From NCBI RefSeq assembly GCF_030272615.1, contig NC_081408.1, positions 402,969,889 through 403,025,888 of the forward strand: 56,000 nucleotides of DNA. Direction: 5' to 3'. Under the pieces are notes generated by a model. The model saw nothing but the letters and a program-made list of their open reading frames with translations. It was not told the origin of the DNA and made no database searches. The stretch is from Cryptomeria japonica. Its lineage: Eukaryota > Streptophyta > Pinopsida > Cupressales > Cupressaceae. Position numbers and translations under genes: made by a program. This document shows positions 21,033 to 31,790 of this stretch, in pieces (the stretch's first letter is position 1; each line of letters opens with the position of its first letter).

Positions 21033-24000
21033 ATGGCTCCAAAGATTCAGAAACCTGTTGTTGTTGAAACCATTGAGAAACCCTCACTGAAATATTCCTT
21101 ACCTCCCAAAGTAACATCCGAACCTAACGATAAAATTGCATTATCTCTCATTTCGGATAGGGTTCTATTGGTTGAGGATGTTAGATTCTACACTAAGTGT
21201 CGTGTTGAGGAACTAGGTCATATTGAGATCAAGGACACGTATGACGTATGATGAATTATGCACCGATGGAAATCTGGATAGCAAACATGAGCATATCAAA
21301 GTCAAGGGATTGACCGAAGCCCTAACCTACCCGTGAGTCTTCAAACCCCAATGGGTTAAATTTGTTTTGAGCAGAGTTCATGATGAATTTATGTAGTTAG
21401 AGGAGAAACCATTCAAAATCACTAAGGAAATCATCCACTTAATCACTAGATACCCTATATTCGACCATGCCCGAGCTTAGAAAATGATTTCATTGAAAGA
21501 ATTGATCACTTTAACTGGAGTTGAATCTAATTGCAAAGGTTTGAAATTGAACAATGTTACAGATGCAAAGCTGAAGTATGCAATTAGAGTCATAGGTTAT
21601 TGTTTCTTTCAGTCGGCAAGGGAAAATAGTGTAGCATGTGCAACTATTGATTTAGCATACAAAATTGTGAAAAGGGGTATGAAGATTGACCTATGCGAAG
21701 TGTTGTTGAAAAATCTTTTTGAAAATCTCAACACCATAAGGAAGCCGAAGAAGAACAACTCATCAAACACACTAAAGTTTGGGTCACTCTTAGTATGCAT
21801 GTTTTTCTATTTTCAGAAATTCTTTCCATTAGTCAGTAACGTAGTTTGGGAGCTACACCGACCAATCAGCTAGGTGATAATTTCAATGATATAATGAATG
21901 ATTATTTTAGCAAATTTCAAGAAAAGATGCATAACAGGTACAAAATACCACCCCAGTTAGTGGAGAAATACAAGGAAAATATATGTTTTGAAGTGGACAC
22001 TGACTACTGTTATGTCAATGTAGTAGAACCAAGAACTCAATCCTTGTCGCCTATGGGTTATGAGATTGATTTTGACATTACGCAACAGCAAATAGATGCC
22101 TTTCTTTCTCTTCCAAGGCATGCTACCGAGATCAGGTACGGTACCTATGAAGAGGTCAAAGAAAAAGTTAAGATGAGCATTGTAGTTCCTAAGGCTACAA
22201 GGAAAGCAACCAAAATGATCAAAGTATTAACAGAGAAATTTGGAGAAGGTTCTTCCTCCACTCCTATTAAGAGCAATCAAGTCATCACTGAGGAGAAATC
22301 TGAAGCCCAAGAAGCAGCAATAACATTGAGCACCGAGTTGCCAAAAGGAAAAATTTTGAAAAGGAAGAAACATGATGCATCACAGGTATAACCTACTCCT
22401 CCAGTGAAGCGCCCCAATACTAGATCATCTGCAATATCACCGAGTAAGAAGCAAAAAAATGTTGCAATGCCTAAGGTAACAAAAACTTATAAGAAGTCTA
22501 CTCGGAGACTCATTTTGAATAAAGAGTCAAGTGACACCGAATCTGAAGACATAAGTAAATTTCAGATTGTTAAGAGCACAAAGAAAGATGTACATAGTGT
22601 TGATAATTTTTGTGCAAATCTGAAACAATATGGTCAATTTGGAGCGTTCAGATATGTAAAATATGACTCTCAGACAGAAGAAGAAAAGAGGCAAATAAAA
22701 GAGTCAGTTGTATGTACACTTCTTAAATTCCGATTAGTTCCATTGGAAGTAACTAATTCTCTTCCAAAAGCATTGTACTTACACATTGATAACAGGTGGA
22801 AATATGCTATGGACTCGAAAAAGAAGATGAGAGAAAGAAGTCTGGTACATCTCTTTCCAGACATGTCGGTAGATGAGATAAGTGAACATCTGAAAAACTA
22901 CCAGACAAACTTCCTAGTCAAGCAAAGAGCCTTGAAACTGGTGAATGGCCTCTATCTTGAAGTAGAGAAAGAGACAAAAGAAAAATGGCAAGAAATTTTT
23001 CGAATCAAGAGTGTTGATGAGCAAGGTGAAGTTGAAATAGTTGATATCACCGAGCAAGAACCTGCTGGCACTATACAACTTGATGAGGATATCATGGACA
23101 CTGAGGTATAGGAACAGGAGATGACAGAAGGGAATTCCTATGCCAAACTGGTATCAAGTGAATCAGTTTTGGAACAAGTCAAGTCCTATCCTCCGGTAAC
23201 TCAACATGTTTCAACCGATACACCTCAGGACACTGAACAAGGTAAAGAGGGTCAACAATCTACCAAAGGAGAAGCTACTTCTCAGACCACTCGGGAACAG
23301 ACTTCTCAAGCCCCAACAAGCACTAAAACTATTGCCACCGAGACCCCAAGCAAGGAATCACCGAAGGCTACATCTGAAGCTAAAGAAACTAACAAAAGTG
23401 TTTCCTCTACCGAGCAACCTACCAAGGGTGAACAAGCCTCCCAAGCCATTGTACTGGTTCAACCGATGAAAGTCTCATCATCTAAAGAGAAGAAAATGAA
23501 GAAGCATAGTTTCAAGCTAGATCTGTCAAAGCCGATTGTGTTGCCAAATGTAGACATCTCAAAACTGAAAGGGCAAGCACTCATTGAATTCAGGAAACTA
23601 TGCAAAGACAAAGCAGAACAAGAGAGACAAATGGCTATACAGAAGAAAAATAGAGCACTTCAGAAGGTTAAAACATTATTATTAGAAATGCTACCTGAAG
23701 CTACCGTGACAAAAGATGCAGCCATCCATATTCAACTGGATGAACTCCTCACTAAAATAGAAGCATCTGGAGTAGATGCATCTGAATACCTGAGAAAATT
23801 GAAGGACAAAGGGCTCACTGCCAAAATGATTGAAGAGGTACAGAAAGCCATTACTATCGGTAAAGTTAAGCTAGTTGGACTCATTGCTGAGTTGTCCCCT
23901 CAACTCAAACATATTCTTTATTTATTTCAAAATCTCTATACATTATCTTTATTCATTAAAGATATCAAGAATAAAACCGAAGTTATTGAAAAAGAGATCA

Positions 24001-24371
24001 CCGATCTCTCAAATAAATTGATCACCGAGCCCAATTCTATTCAAAATTTCTATACCAAGCTACAAACTCTTATGACTCAACAATTGGAACTTCAAAATGA
24101 AGAGCACAAAATAAGAATGGATGTCATGACTCTTCAAATCTTATTCATTCCACACTTGTCCTCCATCCAAGAGAAGATTAACCGAGCTACCTATCTATCC
24201 ACTCAACAAGAGGGAAGCACTTTAGATGGTCTGATTTCACTGTTAGTTGATATTATAGCTCATAATTCCCTAATGGATAGTGTCAAGAGTGCCCTTACCA
24301 ATGCTCTCACCGATGCTCTAACTAAGTACAAATCTATTTTTGATCAGTTGCCTCCACTGAATGGTAATTAG
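21033..24371 (+). pseudogene. ORF2 of element D: about 1100-residue conserved protein of unknown function
   Basis: The ATG at 21033 opens a Lys/Pro-rich N-terminus and an LLVEDVRFYTKCRVEELG block (about 21163). A frameshift near 21245 follows, then FVLSRVHDEF and PFKITKEIIHLI (about 21365-21440). Next is a helical block 21484-21840 (KLKYAIRVIGY, KIDLCEVLL, FGSLLVCMFF). A second shift occurs near 21845, and then one frame runs to 24371 with only a TAA at 22389 and a TAG at 23109. That frame has SPMGYEIDFD, a Lys-rich basic middle, a Ser/Thr/Glu-rich disordered stretch (23150-23470) and a C-terminal coiled coil. The same blocks occur in element C and, more diverged, in J. No enzyme motif, signal peptide or membrane segment seen. 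Confidence 0.82.
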
Positions 24372-24697
24372 TTTTGATATTTGTCAAAAAGGGGGAGTGT
24401 ACTGACTATAGTGTATACAAGAGGAAGTATGTCGAGTAGATCAGAGTATCCAGATGTACAAGTAATTTTGATAGGGGGAGCAGTGAACACTAAGAAGTGA
24501 ATACAGAACAGTAAAGCTACATGCAAAATCAGAGTTATGTACAGTATATTGATAAGGGGAGTATATCTGAGTATACTATTTATTGACAATTGTATATACT
24601 GTCATATTAGTCAAATTTTGTAAGTATATATATTTTTGAGTAATGACATTGAAAAGAGTTTTTTCAAACATACCAAACTAAAGTCAAAAGGGGAGAT
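24372..24697 (+). other. 3' untranslated region of element D with repeated polypurine tracts
   Basis: Four purine tracts of similar form occur: AAAAAGGGGGAG (24386-24397), ATAGGGGGAG (24471-24480), ATAAGGGGAG (24551-24560) and AAAAGGGGAGA (24686-24696). The last abuts the LTR and is the functional plus-strand primer. Repeated tracts before the 3' LTR are a feature I associate with Sireviruses. Confidence 0.7.
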
Positions 24698-25892
24698 TGT
24701 TACTATTTACTAAGTTGTCATTAGTTTTATGTCCAAAGTCATCTTATATACTCTAGTCGGTTAATACTACCGAAATACTCAGTCGGTAAGCACTAAAGTA
24801 GTCGGTTATAGAAGAAAGAAGTCACATAGTTTAGTATACACCGAGCTGTCTACCAAGTAACGTTCTATGTCTACCGAGCAGCAAAGATGGTATACCAAGT
24901 TAATATGAACCGAGTGAAACATGTTACCAGATTCATTGAACCTAGACACACATGTGGAAATGTGTTACAAGATCGAGGAACAAGGAACCATTATCATATA
25001 GGAAATTGCACCTTAAGATTTTGTATGATTTTGAGGATATCTATCCAATGAAATAATTTGTATGGTTATTCATTCGATGAATCATGTTTGTAAGATCGAA
25101 GCATGAACAGATCATCGTCACAAGAGATCTATTTATATAGCATGAAATGAGGATCAAAATGTATGAAGCAAGACATGTGTGATAGATAAGCTGAAAGGTA
25201 AAATCATGAGATAGCACAATGTGTTGTGATTGTTACAACTGACAAAGATATTCAGAGGTCACCGAGAAAGATTTCAGAGAATAGTTAAGGAATAGAGTAA
25301 ACAGAAGGGTTTACCGAGTTGATTTATCAATTACCGAGGTATGCTATGAGCAAGGTAATTTCATATTGAGCACATAGAATCTGCTATAACATTTCAGATG
25401 TGAAGTTGCAGATATTTTGTAAAGATTTTGATTGTATTATTTTGAGTTGTAAGAGAAACCTTTAACAGGGTAAAAGACTCTAACAAAGTCTATAAATTGT
25501 AAAGCCTTTAACCAGGTACAACATTTAGTATAAGTGTTGTAAAATCCTTTAGCAAGGTAGATCTAAAGATCTTGATACTCCTAACAGGGTAAGCTATCAG
25601 AAATAGCTAAACATGTAGCTCTAACCGAGCAACCTTTATTATTGCATTAGTGAAGTTGTGGGTGCCATCCCCACCGCATTTTTTGTCTCTAACAAAGAGT
25701 TTCTGCGTAGCCAAAATATATGTGTTATGGAGTGAAACATGTATGAATGTTATTTATATGTTTTAGTTTTATATTATGTTTCAACAATATTCAGTTAATG
25801 CTTAATAGTAAAGTTTCTGTTGAAGAAAAGTTCTGAAGTATTGATTCACCCCTCCCCTCTCAGTACATTAGCTTTCCATATTGGACCTAACA
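24698..25892 (+). repeat. 3' LTR of element D (1195 bp)
   Basis: Same length and ends as the 5' LTR. It keeps seven CCGAG motifs, against three intact in the 5' copy. ATTTATATAG near 25131 is a TATA candidate. A TAACA end followed by GCTAT proves the boundary. Confidence 0.95.
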
Positions 25893-25897
25893 GCTAT

Positions 25898-25920
25898 GTC
25901 CACTTCTGGTACCCTTCCCC
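25898..25920. mobile_element. TIR element (MITE-like), right 23 bp with its inverted repeat
   Basis: This continues the element whose left part is 17377-17848. Element D inserted at the inner edge of this inverted repeat, so a few repeat bases (25894-25897) are shared with D's target duplication. Flanking TA at 25921-25922. Confidence 0.72.
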
Positions 25921-27370
25921 TAGAGACAATGTTGCAAAAAGCAATTGGGTGTGAGTTGTCCATTACAAATGATTTTCTTAGTTACAACTAATTTAAAGTA
26001 AGGAATTTAAGCAACACATGACCATCTTCATGACTTCATGAGGCACATATATCTATTCACATGTTTATGATACACTTTTTAAAGGGCTATGGATTTGGCA
26101 TTGACGAAACTTATTGATATCGTCATGGTGGTGTACCACGACACTCTAATGTTCATCTATAAAAAGAAATAGAGGATCATTATGGTCATATGCGATACCT
26201 TTTTAAGAAGTATTTGAAATATGACATATCAATAAACCTTAAGAAGTGTATGTTTATATTTACTTAGAGAAAATTCTTGGGGCATATAGTTTCCAAAGAC
26301 AAAATTTGGATTGATCGCAAGAGAGTAGCGACTATTGAGAAGATATTGTAACCCAAAATGATTAAAGACAGTCATTATTTCTTTGCGTAAATTTATTTCA
26401 TCAAAATTAATATTCCTAAGTTTTTTGAGAAAATAAAGACCATATCATAAATAATAAAGAAAGAATAAATTGTGGTTTGGGAAGGTGAACTTGTTAAATA
26501 ATTTTAAGTACAAAGGAGCAAATCAAACAAGGTCCAATACTAGCTTAAATAAGCTTTTCAAAACCTTTTTAATTATTTTCTTTTGCTTCCTTTCACATAG
26601 TTGTAGTTGTAATGCTAAAAAAAAATAGGATGGATTAAATCAATTTCCTTTTTTAGCAAGTCTCTTCAGTGTATCAATTATATGATTGAATGAAAATGTT
26701 GGGTAGTGCCTTGGTAAAGGCTGATAAGAACTTTCGACCTTATTTATTAGGTGCACAAATTGTTGCATACTTTATGTAGCAATAAATGATATATTTACTC
26801 AACAAGAGGTAACTAGAAGAACATGTAGATGGATTAATATGATACAAGAATTTAATATTGATATTTGGATCTCCAAGTTGGTCAGATGGTGAGGATTATC
26901 CAAGCTAATGGTTGAGTTCAACTTGGAGGCAACTAAAATTAATCAAGTTGAAGTGGAGGTTGATTAAAATAAATGTAGATTGAAAATTTCTCCTTAGTAT
27001 AAGGAAATATGATATTACTTATACCATACAAAATGCCCAAGGAAAATGACTAAAAATCATTAAAGAACCCTAAAATTGCACTTATTGAAATATAACATGG
27101 ACAATGGTAACTTGATGGAACTACATGGCTAAAAGAATAGCTCATAAAATCCTCAAAGCTTGTTATCAATGACCATTCTTGTTTACATATGTGCATAAAT
27201 TGGTAAAAAATGTGATGCCTATAAATATTTTTCAAAAGACTCAAGGGATTAGGAAATTTACTTTTAAGGCCCATGACAATAGATGATCCTTTCCAACAAT
27301 GGGGTATTAATTTCATTCTAGTGGAGGATTCATATAGATTATTGAAGCTATGTATTACTTTATAAAATAA
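25921..27370 (+). pseudogene. Gypsy RT, RNase H and integrase start (element E, right piece)
   Basis: The first codons, ETMLQ, continue the RT fingers left off at 17376. Degenerate RT follows, with HGGVPRHSNVHL where the YxDD region should be. The FLGHIVSKDKI block is at about 26274, the NFLRKF block at about 26385 and an RNase H part with ALVKADKNFRPYLL at about 26715. Then comes integrase: the HKILKACY zinc-binding region (about 27145) and a core beginning QWGINFI (about 27300). There are many stops and shifts. Minus-strand Copia gag starts at about 27370, cutting the integrase core. Confidence 0.75.
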
Positions 27371-27780
27371 CCATAACCGTGTTAAAATAATTTAAATGAT
27401 TAGAAACAAACCCACCTTTTGACATCTTTGTATTAAATAAATGTTTCATGAGAAATACCTTGTTGGAAGCTGAGGGTTTTTTCATACAGTTTATCTTATA
27501 TTAACATTTAGGTCCATCGTTGTTGTTTCATTTGATATATTGAAAGCCATTGACACTGCTAGACATAACTGTATTATTCCTAGTGTCTTTCTATCAAGAA
27601 CCTCCCATTCTAGATCTATCATATTTATCAGCTTCTTTTTTTTACACCCAATGACAAGAAAAGATCCTTTTGATATAAATAATCTTCCATTGGCATCTTC
27701 CGTAGTTGATAGTTTTGGTCATTGAACTTTTGAACTTTAGACTTTCCTTCTACACCCATTGCTCCCCATTGAATATGAGA
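27370..27780 (-). pseudogene. Copia gag N-terminus (element M)
   Basis: Minus translation shows a start block ending KVQxFN, then LYQKDLFL-like residues, WEVLDRKTLGIIQLCLAVSMAFNIS, then TV*KNPQLPTRYF and HLFNTKMSKGGFVSNHL. This is the N-terminal order of plant Copia gag (UBN2-type). Stops are scattered. It ends abruptly near 27370 at element E. Confidence 0.78.
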
Positions 27781-27821
27781 TTTCTTGCCAAATGAATTTG
27801 ATATACGGGTTTGATACTATT

Positions 27822-28246
27822 TGTTAGGGTTTAGTTAGACTATCTGTCAATAAATTATATTAAATATAATGTAGAATAAAAGATAAAAAGATTAAAAATC
27901 ACAATAATATAGATTTTACGTGCTTCACCCTATGCAAGTTGCATCCACAAAGAAACAACTATCCACTTTCTTTTTATTATCTAGCGAAGAGCATATTAGA
28001 ACTTGATGATTTTTCACATTACATAACTAATATATTTACCAAGCCCTTTCTGGTGGTTTACAAAGGTCAGTTTACATGCCAAAATAATACTTGATTTCTT
28101 TATCAAATAATGGGCACTCCCTTATTGATTGATTTGGGAGTAAAACATGTGTGATGAAGCCACCAAAATTTAATCCCAACAACATAATCATTCACCACGT
28201 ACCATCAATCTCCAACTTGGAGACTTATCAAGATCCACACTAAATA
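27822..28246 (-). repeat. LTR of Copia element M (about 425 bp)
   Basis: The 3' end in element orientation is CCCTAACA at 27822, next to a decayed primer binding site AATAGTATCAAACCC (27807-27821; 10 of 14 match to the Met type). The 5' edge at 28246 follows the purine tract CCAAGTGGGAGAT (28247-28259); the expected TG there reads TA. An alternative edge TGTTGGGATT at 28181 is less likely because no purine tract precedes it. Confidence 0.62.
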
Positions 28247-28259
28247 ATCTCCCACTTGG

Positions 28260-29180
28260 AGAGTGATCTTGTAGCAACACCACTGCATCTATATCCCAAT
28301 GGATTTATGCACTTGGACTTATCTTGTTTCTCATTTCCACTATTAACATGCTTAAAGGTCAACATAAATTGAGCAAAAAATCAATTTCTCTTGAGTTGCT
28401 ACCTTTGTTAACATATCTACAAGATTTTGGCTAGTGTGTATCTTTTCCAGCTTCAACTCTCCATCCTCTAAAATTGATTATATGAAATGGTTGTATATAT
28501 TTAGTATTAGAGTGATGAATTGATCTCTTTGCAAGATAAATAGTGTTATATCACTATACAACCTGCTATTCTATTTCTAATTGCCCAATTCCTCCATAAA
28601 CCTTTATAATCAAATCTTCTCTTTACTAGACTCTGTACCAACAACATATTCTCCTTATGTAGTTGAAAGTGCAACAACCTTTGTAATCATGAAATCCAAC
28701 TAACCACTAGTCCACCTATAGTAAAGACATCATATGGTGCTCCTGCTATCGATACCGCCTACTAAATTTGAATCAACACATCATTGTATAGTAGAGTTGG
28801 AACCTCCAAAACATAATTCTTGAGTAGTACTACCCCTCAAATACCCTAGAATCCACTTTACATCATTCCACTACTCATTTTAAGGATTGTTCATAACCGT
28901 GCTCATAGTTCCCACTTATATGCAATATCTAGCCTTGTACACAACATGACATACATTAAGCTACCAACTGCTAAAGAGTATGGAACTTTAGACATGTAAT
29001 CTATCTCCTCTTACATCTTAGGACACATCTCCTTAGTTAATTTAAAATGATTGGGCAAAGGTGTACTAAAAAATTTTGCATCCTGCATTTGCAATATTTT
29101 CAACACCTTCTCCATGTAATCACTTTGAGATAATGTTAATGTGTGATTTTTCCTATCTCTTGTTATTCTCATACCAAGGT
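28260..29180 (-). pseudogene. Copia reverse transcriptase end and RNase H (element M)
   Basis: Minus translation gives LGMRITRDRKN, LTLSQSDYMEKVL, then STPLPNHFKLTKEMCPKM, the AVGSLMYVMLCTRLDIAY block, the beginning of RNase H and its end LEKIHTSQNLVDMLTK. This is the canonical Ty1/copia order. Frameshifts and stops are frequent after 28950. The RT palm with the catalytic Asp pair lies beyond 29181 and is displaced by element G. Confidence 0.85.
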
Positions 29181-30852
29181 GTGATGCATAAAAATGAAAC
29201 CAAGTAACTAAGACCTAATCCCACTCTCATGTACACATAGTGGAATACGAAAGAGCCTAGGGAGATATCACACCTTGACTACTTCTTGTAGGAAAGAGAG
29301 AGTCAAGGAATATCTCTTAGGTTTTCTATTCCTTTTTTGTAAATGAGGAACAAATGTGTAAAATGCAATGTAGCAATCAACTAAACTAGGAGATGAGAAA
29401 CAAATCACACTAAACTGAAAATGCAGATTTGGCACAAACTAAAACTGTGAGACAAAAAGAAGAGCTGAGAAATGGACTTATAGGTGCACCTGCTACTGAA
29501 ATTGATGCAAAATTAGCATATCATAGGGCGTTTGGTGCCCCTGTCCCTCTGCTGATAGGAAGCTTCTCTTTTGGATTTGAGGTCTTGAGGGTCTAATAGG
29601 CAAATCTAGCACCTGAAACTACAAAACCCTAGGGACTAGGGCACCACACCTTGGTCCTATCCTAGGGCACCACGCCCCTGTCTCTAAGATTTGAGATCAG
29701 ATTCTGGCCTTGATATCTTCTTTGTGTCTTCTATTGGTCCCAAAAAAATTGCGTCCACAACATTCCTGTACCTGCACCTGCAACTTGAAAAATGGTGTCT
29801 AGGTGGCTATATAGGGTTTTGCCTTGGTAAAATCCCTTGTTTTCATGATTTCCACCTCCACAAATAGCCGATAACATAACAAAAATGTGTGTGCAAGAAT
29901 ATTGTGTGTATGCAAGATCATGAACAAGAAAGTAAATCTAGAGCTACCCTGCACCTTGGAGAGCAAACCCTAAATGATTGTAAATGTAAATGTAAATGCT
30001 TCAAATCACAAATGCAATAGTGAATCTAAAGCATGAATGTAAATTTGAAATGAATATTATGAAGCTCATACAAAGACATGAAAATAACATGAAACCATAC
30101 CAAACCCTAAGGGAGAGGTACAAGCCAATCATCAATCGGTGATCTCCTATTATTCTTCAATGTCTTCAAAGCTCTTAAGGGATGTTAAAAATTCATGATG
30201 TAGACTTGATGGATGATTGATTTGCTATTGTGGACTTCATAAAATGTGTACTTTTGCTTCATAAGAAACTCTTCAATCGCTAGATCTCAGATCTTTAAAT
30301 GAGGAAAGAAAAGGGTTTATGTAGGAGACCCTAACTTTGTTTTGAGTCATAGGCCAACTTAGAAATTATATTTTTTGACAATCTCTTAGATTGGAATATT
30401 AAAATACTACCAAAACATGCTCCCAAAATTTGGGGAGAAAAAGTCAGGACCATGTTGGTACCAACATGGTCCAAACACACAGTCTGACCAACTATTTGCC
30501 AAATTTTTGGGGAAGCAAGATATTGTGATTTTAAAGAAAATTATGGGAGTTTATGGAAATTTGTGATGTTATGATATGCGAAATTGGGCCTTGAAGGTCA
30601 AAATAGGACATAATTAGGGTATTTGATGAAATGATTAATTGGAGAAATGAAAATAAAAAGGGGCACACTTAGGGTAAAGGGCCCAATTTTATGATGTGCA
30701 GAGGGATACATAAAGACATTAGATTTAATTAAATTAATTAATTAAATGCTTAAAGGGAATTGAGATGCAAAATGAAAACACACTAAGGCGGGTGCTAGCC
30801 TAAGCGTGGAATTGTACCACCCAATTAAGGGTGTACAATTTACAACACTACA
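29181..30852 (-). repeat. 3' LTR of element G (1672 bp)
   Basis: In element orientation it starts TGTAGTGTTGTAAATTG at 30852 and ends ATGCATCACA at 29181. The Copia reading frame of M resumes exactly at 29180, confirming that edge. CAAGG at 29176-29180 is the expected target duplication. No coding sequence seen inside; low-complexity CTAGGGCACCAC phrases occur near 29640. Confidence 0.72.
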
Positions 30853-30867
30853 TTTACCCCCCACTTT
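30853..30867 (-). other. Polypurine tract of element G
   Basis: AAAGTGGGGGGTAAA on the minus strand, directly before the LTR start TGTAGTG. Confidence 0.75.
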
Positions 30868-31790
30868 AGCGGCCATATGACACTATATGCATATGCAAGC
30901 TCAAGTATAGAAAAGTAAACATTTCATGAAAAAGGATATATCCATAAGGTGTCAGACGAAGCCCCCACCATTATTTGCAGTACACTGTTACGAATCGCAC
31001 CCTACAAAACCACATTCTAGACAAAATTACAAAATCACCTAATTCTTACTAGGGAAGTGATGAAATTCACAGGTAGCTATATGCCCCCCTATTTCGACTT
31101 GCTAAGTAGTGAGGTGAAACGGGGTATCATGTTTACCACAATGAATTGTGAAAAGAGGTGATGGAAAATCGAAGTGCATAATGGAATATTTGGTAAGGAA
31201 GATAATTGAATCATGATTCCAACGCCACCAACGGTGCAGAAATCAAAGTTCTCTCGCTCAAGATATGAGAGATTAAGCAGAAAAGCAGAAATTAGGGTTT
31301 CGAGAAAAAAGAGAAACACATACCATATGAATAGTGGAAAATGACACTTCATTTGTCATTTTCTCACTTTTTGTCTTATTTTCGGTAGAGGAGCCCACAT
31401 AGCACTCATGATTCCTCGAAGACGATCCAAGACGTCCTCCCGAATGGAGATCCTATGATAGTTCGTCCTCTCCGATCAGTCGCTTGATGAGGTGAGTGTA
31501 CTGAACTACCTTTGTACCTTCTATTGACTTTCTATTGAGTTTATTTTGACTTTTTCGTATGAGATAAAGTTTGATTGCACATGTTCCCCCAGGAGGGCGC
31601 CCTAGTCCTACCAGGGCGCCATGGTCGAACTGGGGTGCCTTGGTCCTTCTAGAGCGCCCTAGTCTTTCCATGGAATCCTGGTCCCTGATTAAGGTGACCA
31701 AGGGTTAGCATAGGATTAGTCTTTCTAATGCTGAGTTGATTGAGAGAATGATATTGATTATTGATTGGTTTATCTTTGCAAAAACTACCC
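30868..31790. other. Non-coding part of element G between PPT and antisense ORF
   Basis: No supported gene. The stretch 31590-31680 contains repeated AGGGCGCC / GGCGCCCTAG phrases, an imperfect GC-rich inverted repeat unusual for this AT-rich window. Short open frames here look random. Confidence 0.45.

Larger units (their letters stand above)
17849..25892 (+). mobile_element. Element D: complete 8044-bp non-autonomous LTR retrotransposon
   Basis: Both LTRs are 1195 bp (17849-19043 and 24698-25892), start TGTTACTATTTAC and end GGACCTAACA. A perfect 5-bp target duplication GCTAT flanks the element (17844-17848 and 25893-25897). A Met-type primer binding site follows the left LTR and purine tracts precede the right one. 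Internally there are only two coding regions: a gag-like coiled coil with zinc knuckles (19106-20507) and ORF2 of unknown function (21033-24371). No protease, integrase, RT or RNase H motif is present, so it must have moved by a partner's enzymes. D lies in the right inverted repeat of the TIR element. Confidence 0.93.
17041..27370 (+). mobile_element. Element E: degenerate Ty3/gypsy pol split by a TIR element and element D
   Basis: Reverse transcriptase reading begins at about 17100 and stops at 17376. It resumes at 25921 and runs on through RNase H into integrase until about 27370. Between those points lie a short TIR element and, inside that, LTR element D. Removing both insertions with one target copy leaves the RT frame continuous, so the left and right pieces are one gene. 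The integrase is then cut by Copia sequence on the minus strand. Many stops show great age. E's LTRs are not visible. Confidence 0.8.
27370..29180 (-). mobile_element. Element M: Copia fragment in permuted order pol-LTR-gag
   Basis: Read on the minus strand: the end of RT and RNase H (29180-28260), a purine tract, one LTR (28246-27822), a decayed primer binding site, then the start of gag (27780-27370). The left end joins gypsy E and the right end is cut by element G at 29181. A single insertion should have pol upstream of its 3' LTR and gag downstream of its 5' LTR, with a whole element between. Here one LTR serves both. Confidence 0.75.

Noticed and set aside
27050-27316. Minus-strand open frame of 88 codons
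   Set aside because: The plus strand here carries recognisable gypsy integrase motifs in order with RT and RNase H; the minus frame has none.
29160-29181. TTGGTATGAGA next to an LTR-like end looked like a primer binding site on the minus strand
   Set aside because: The bases encode the LGMR of the Copia RT of element M, and the neighbouring LTR is a 3' LTR with its own purine tract at 30853. The resemblance is coincidental.
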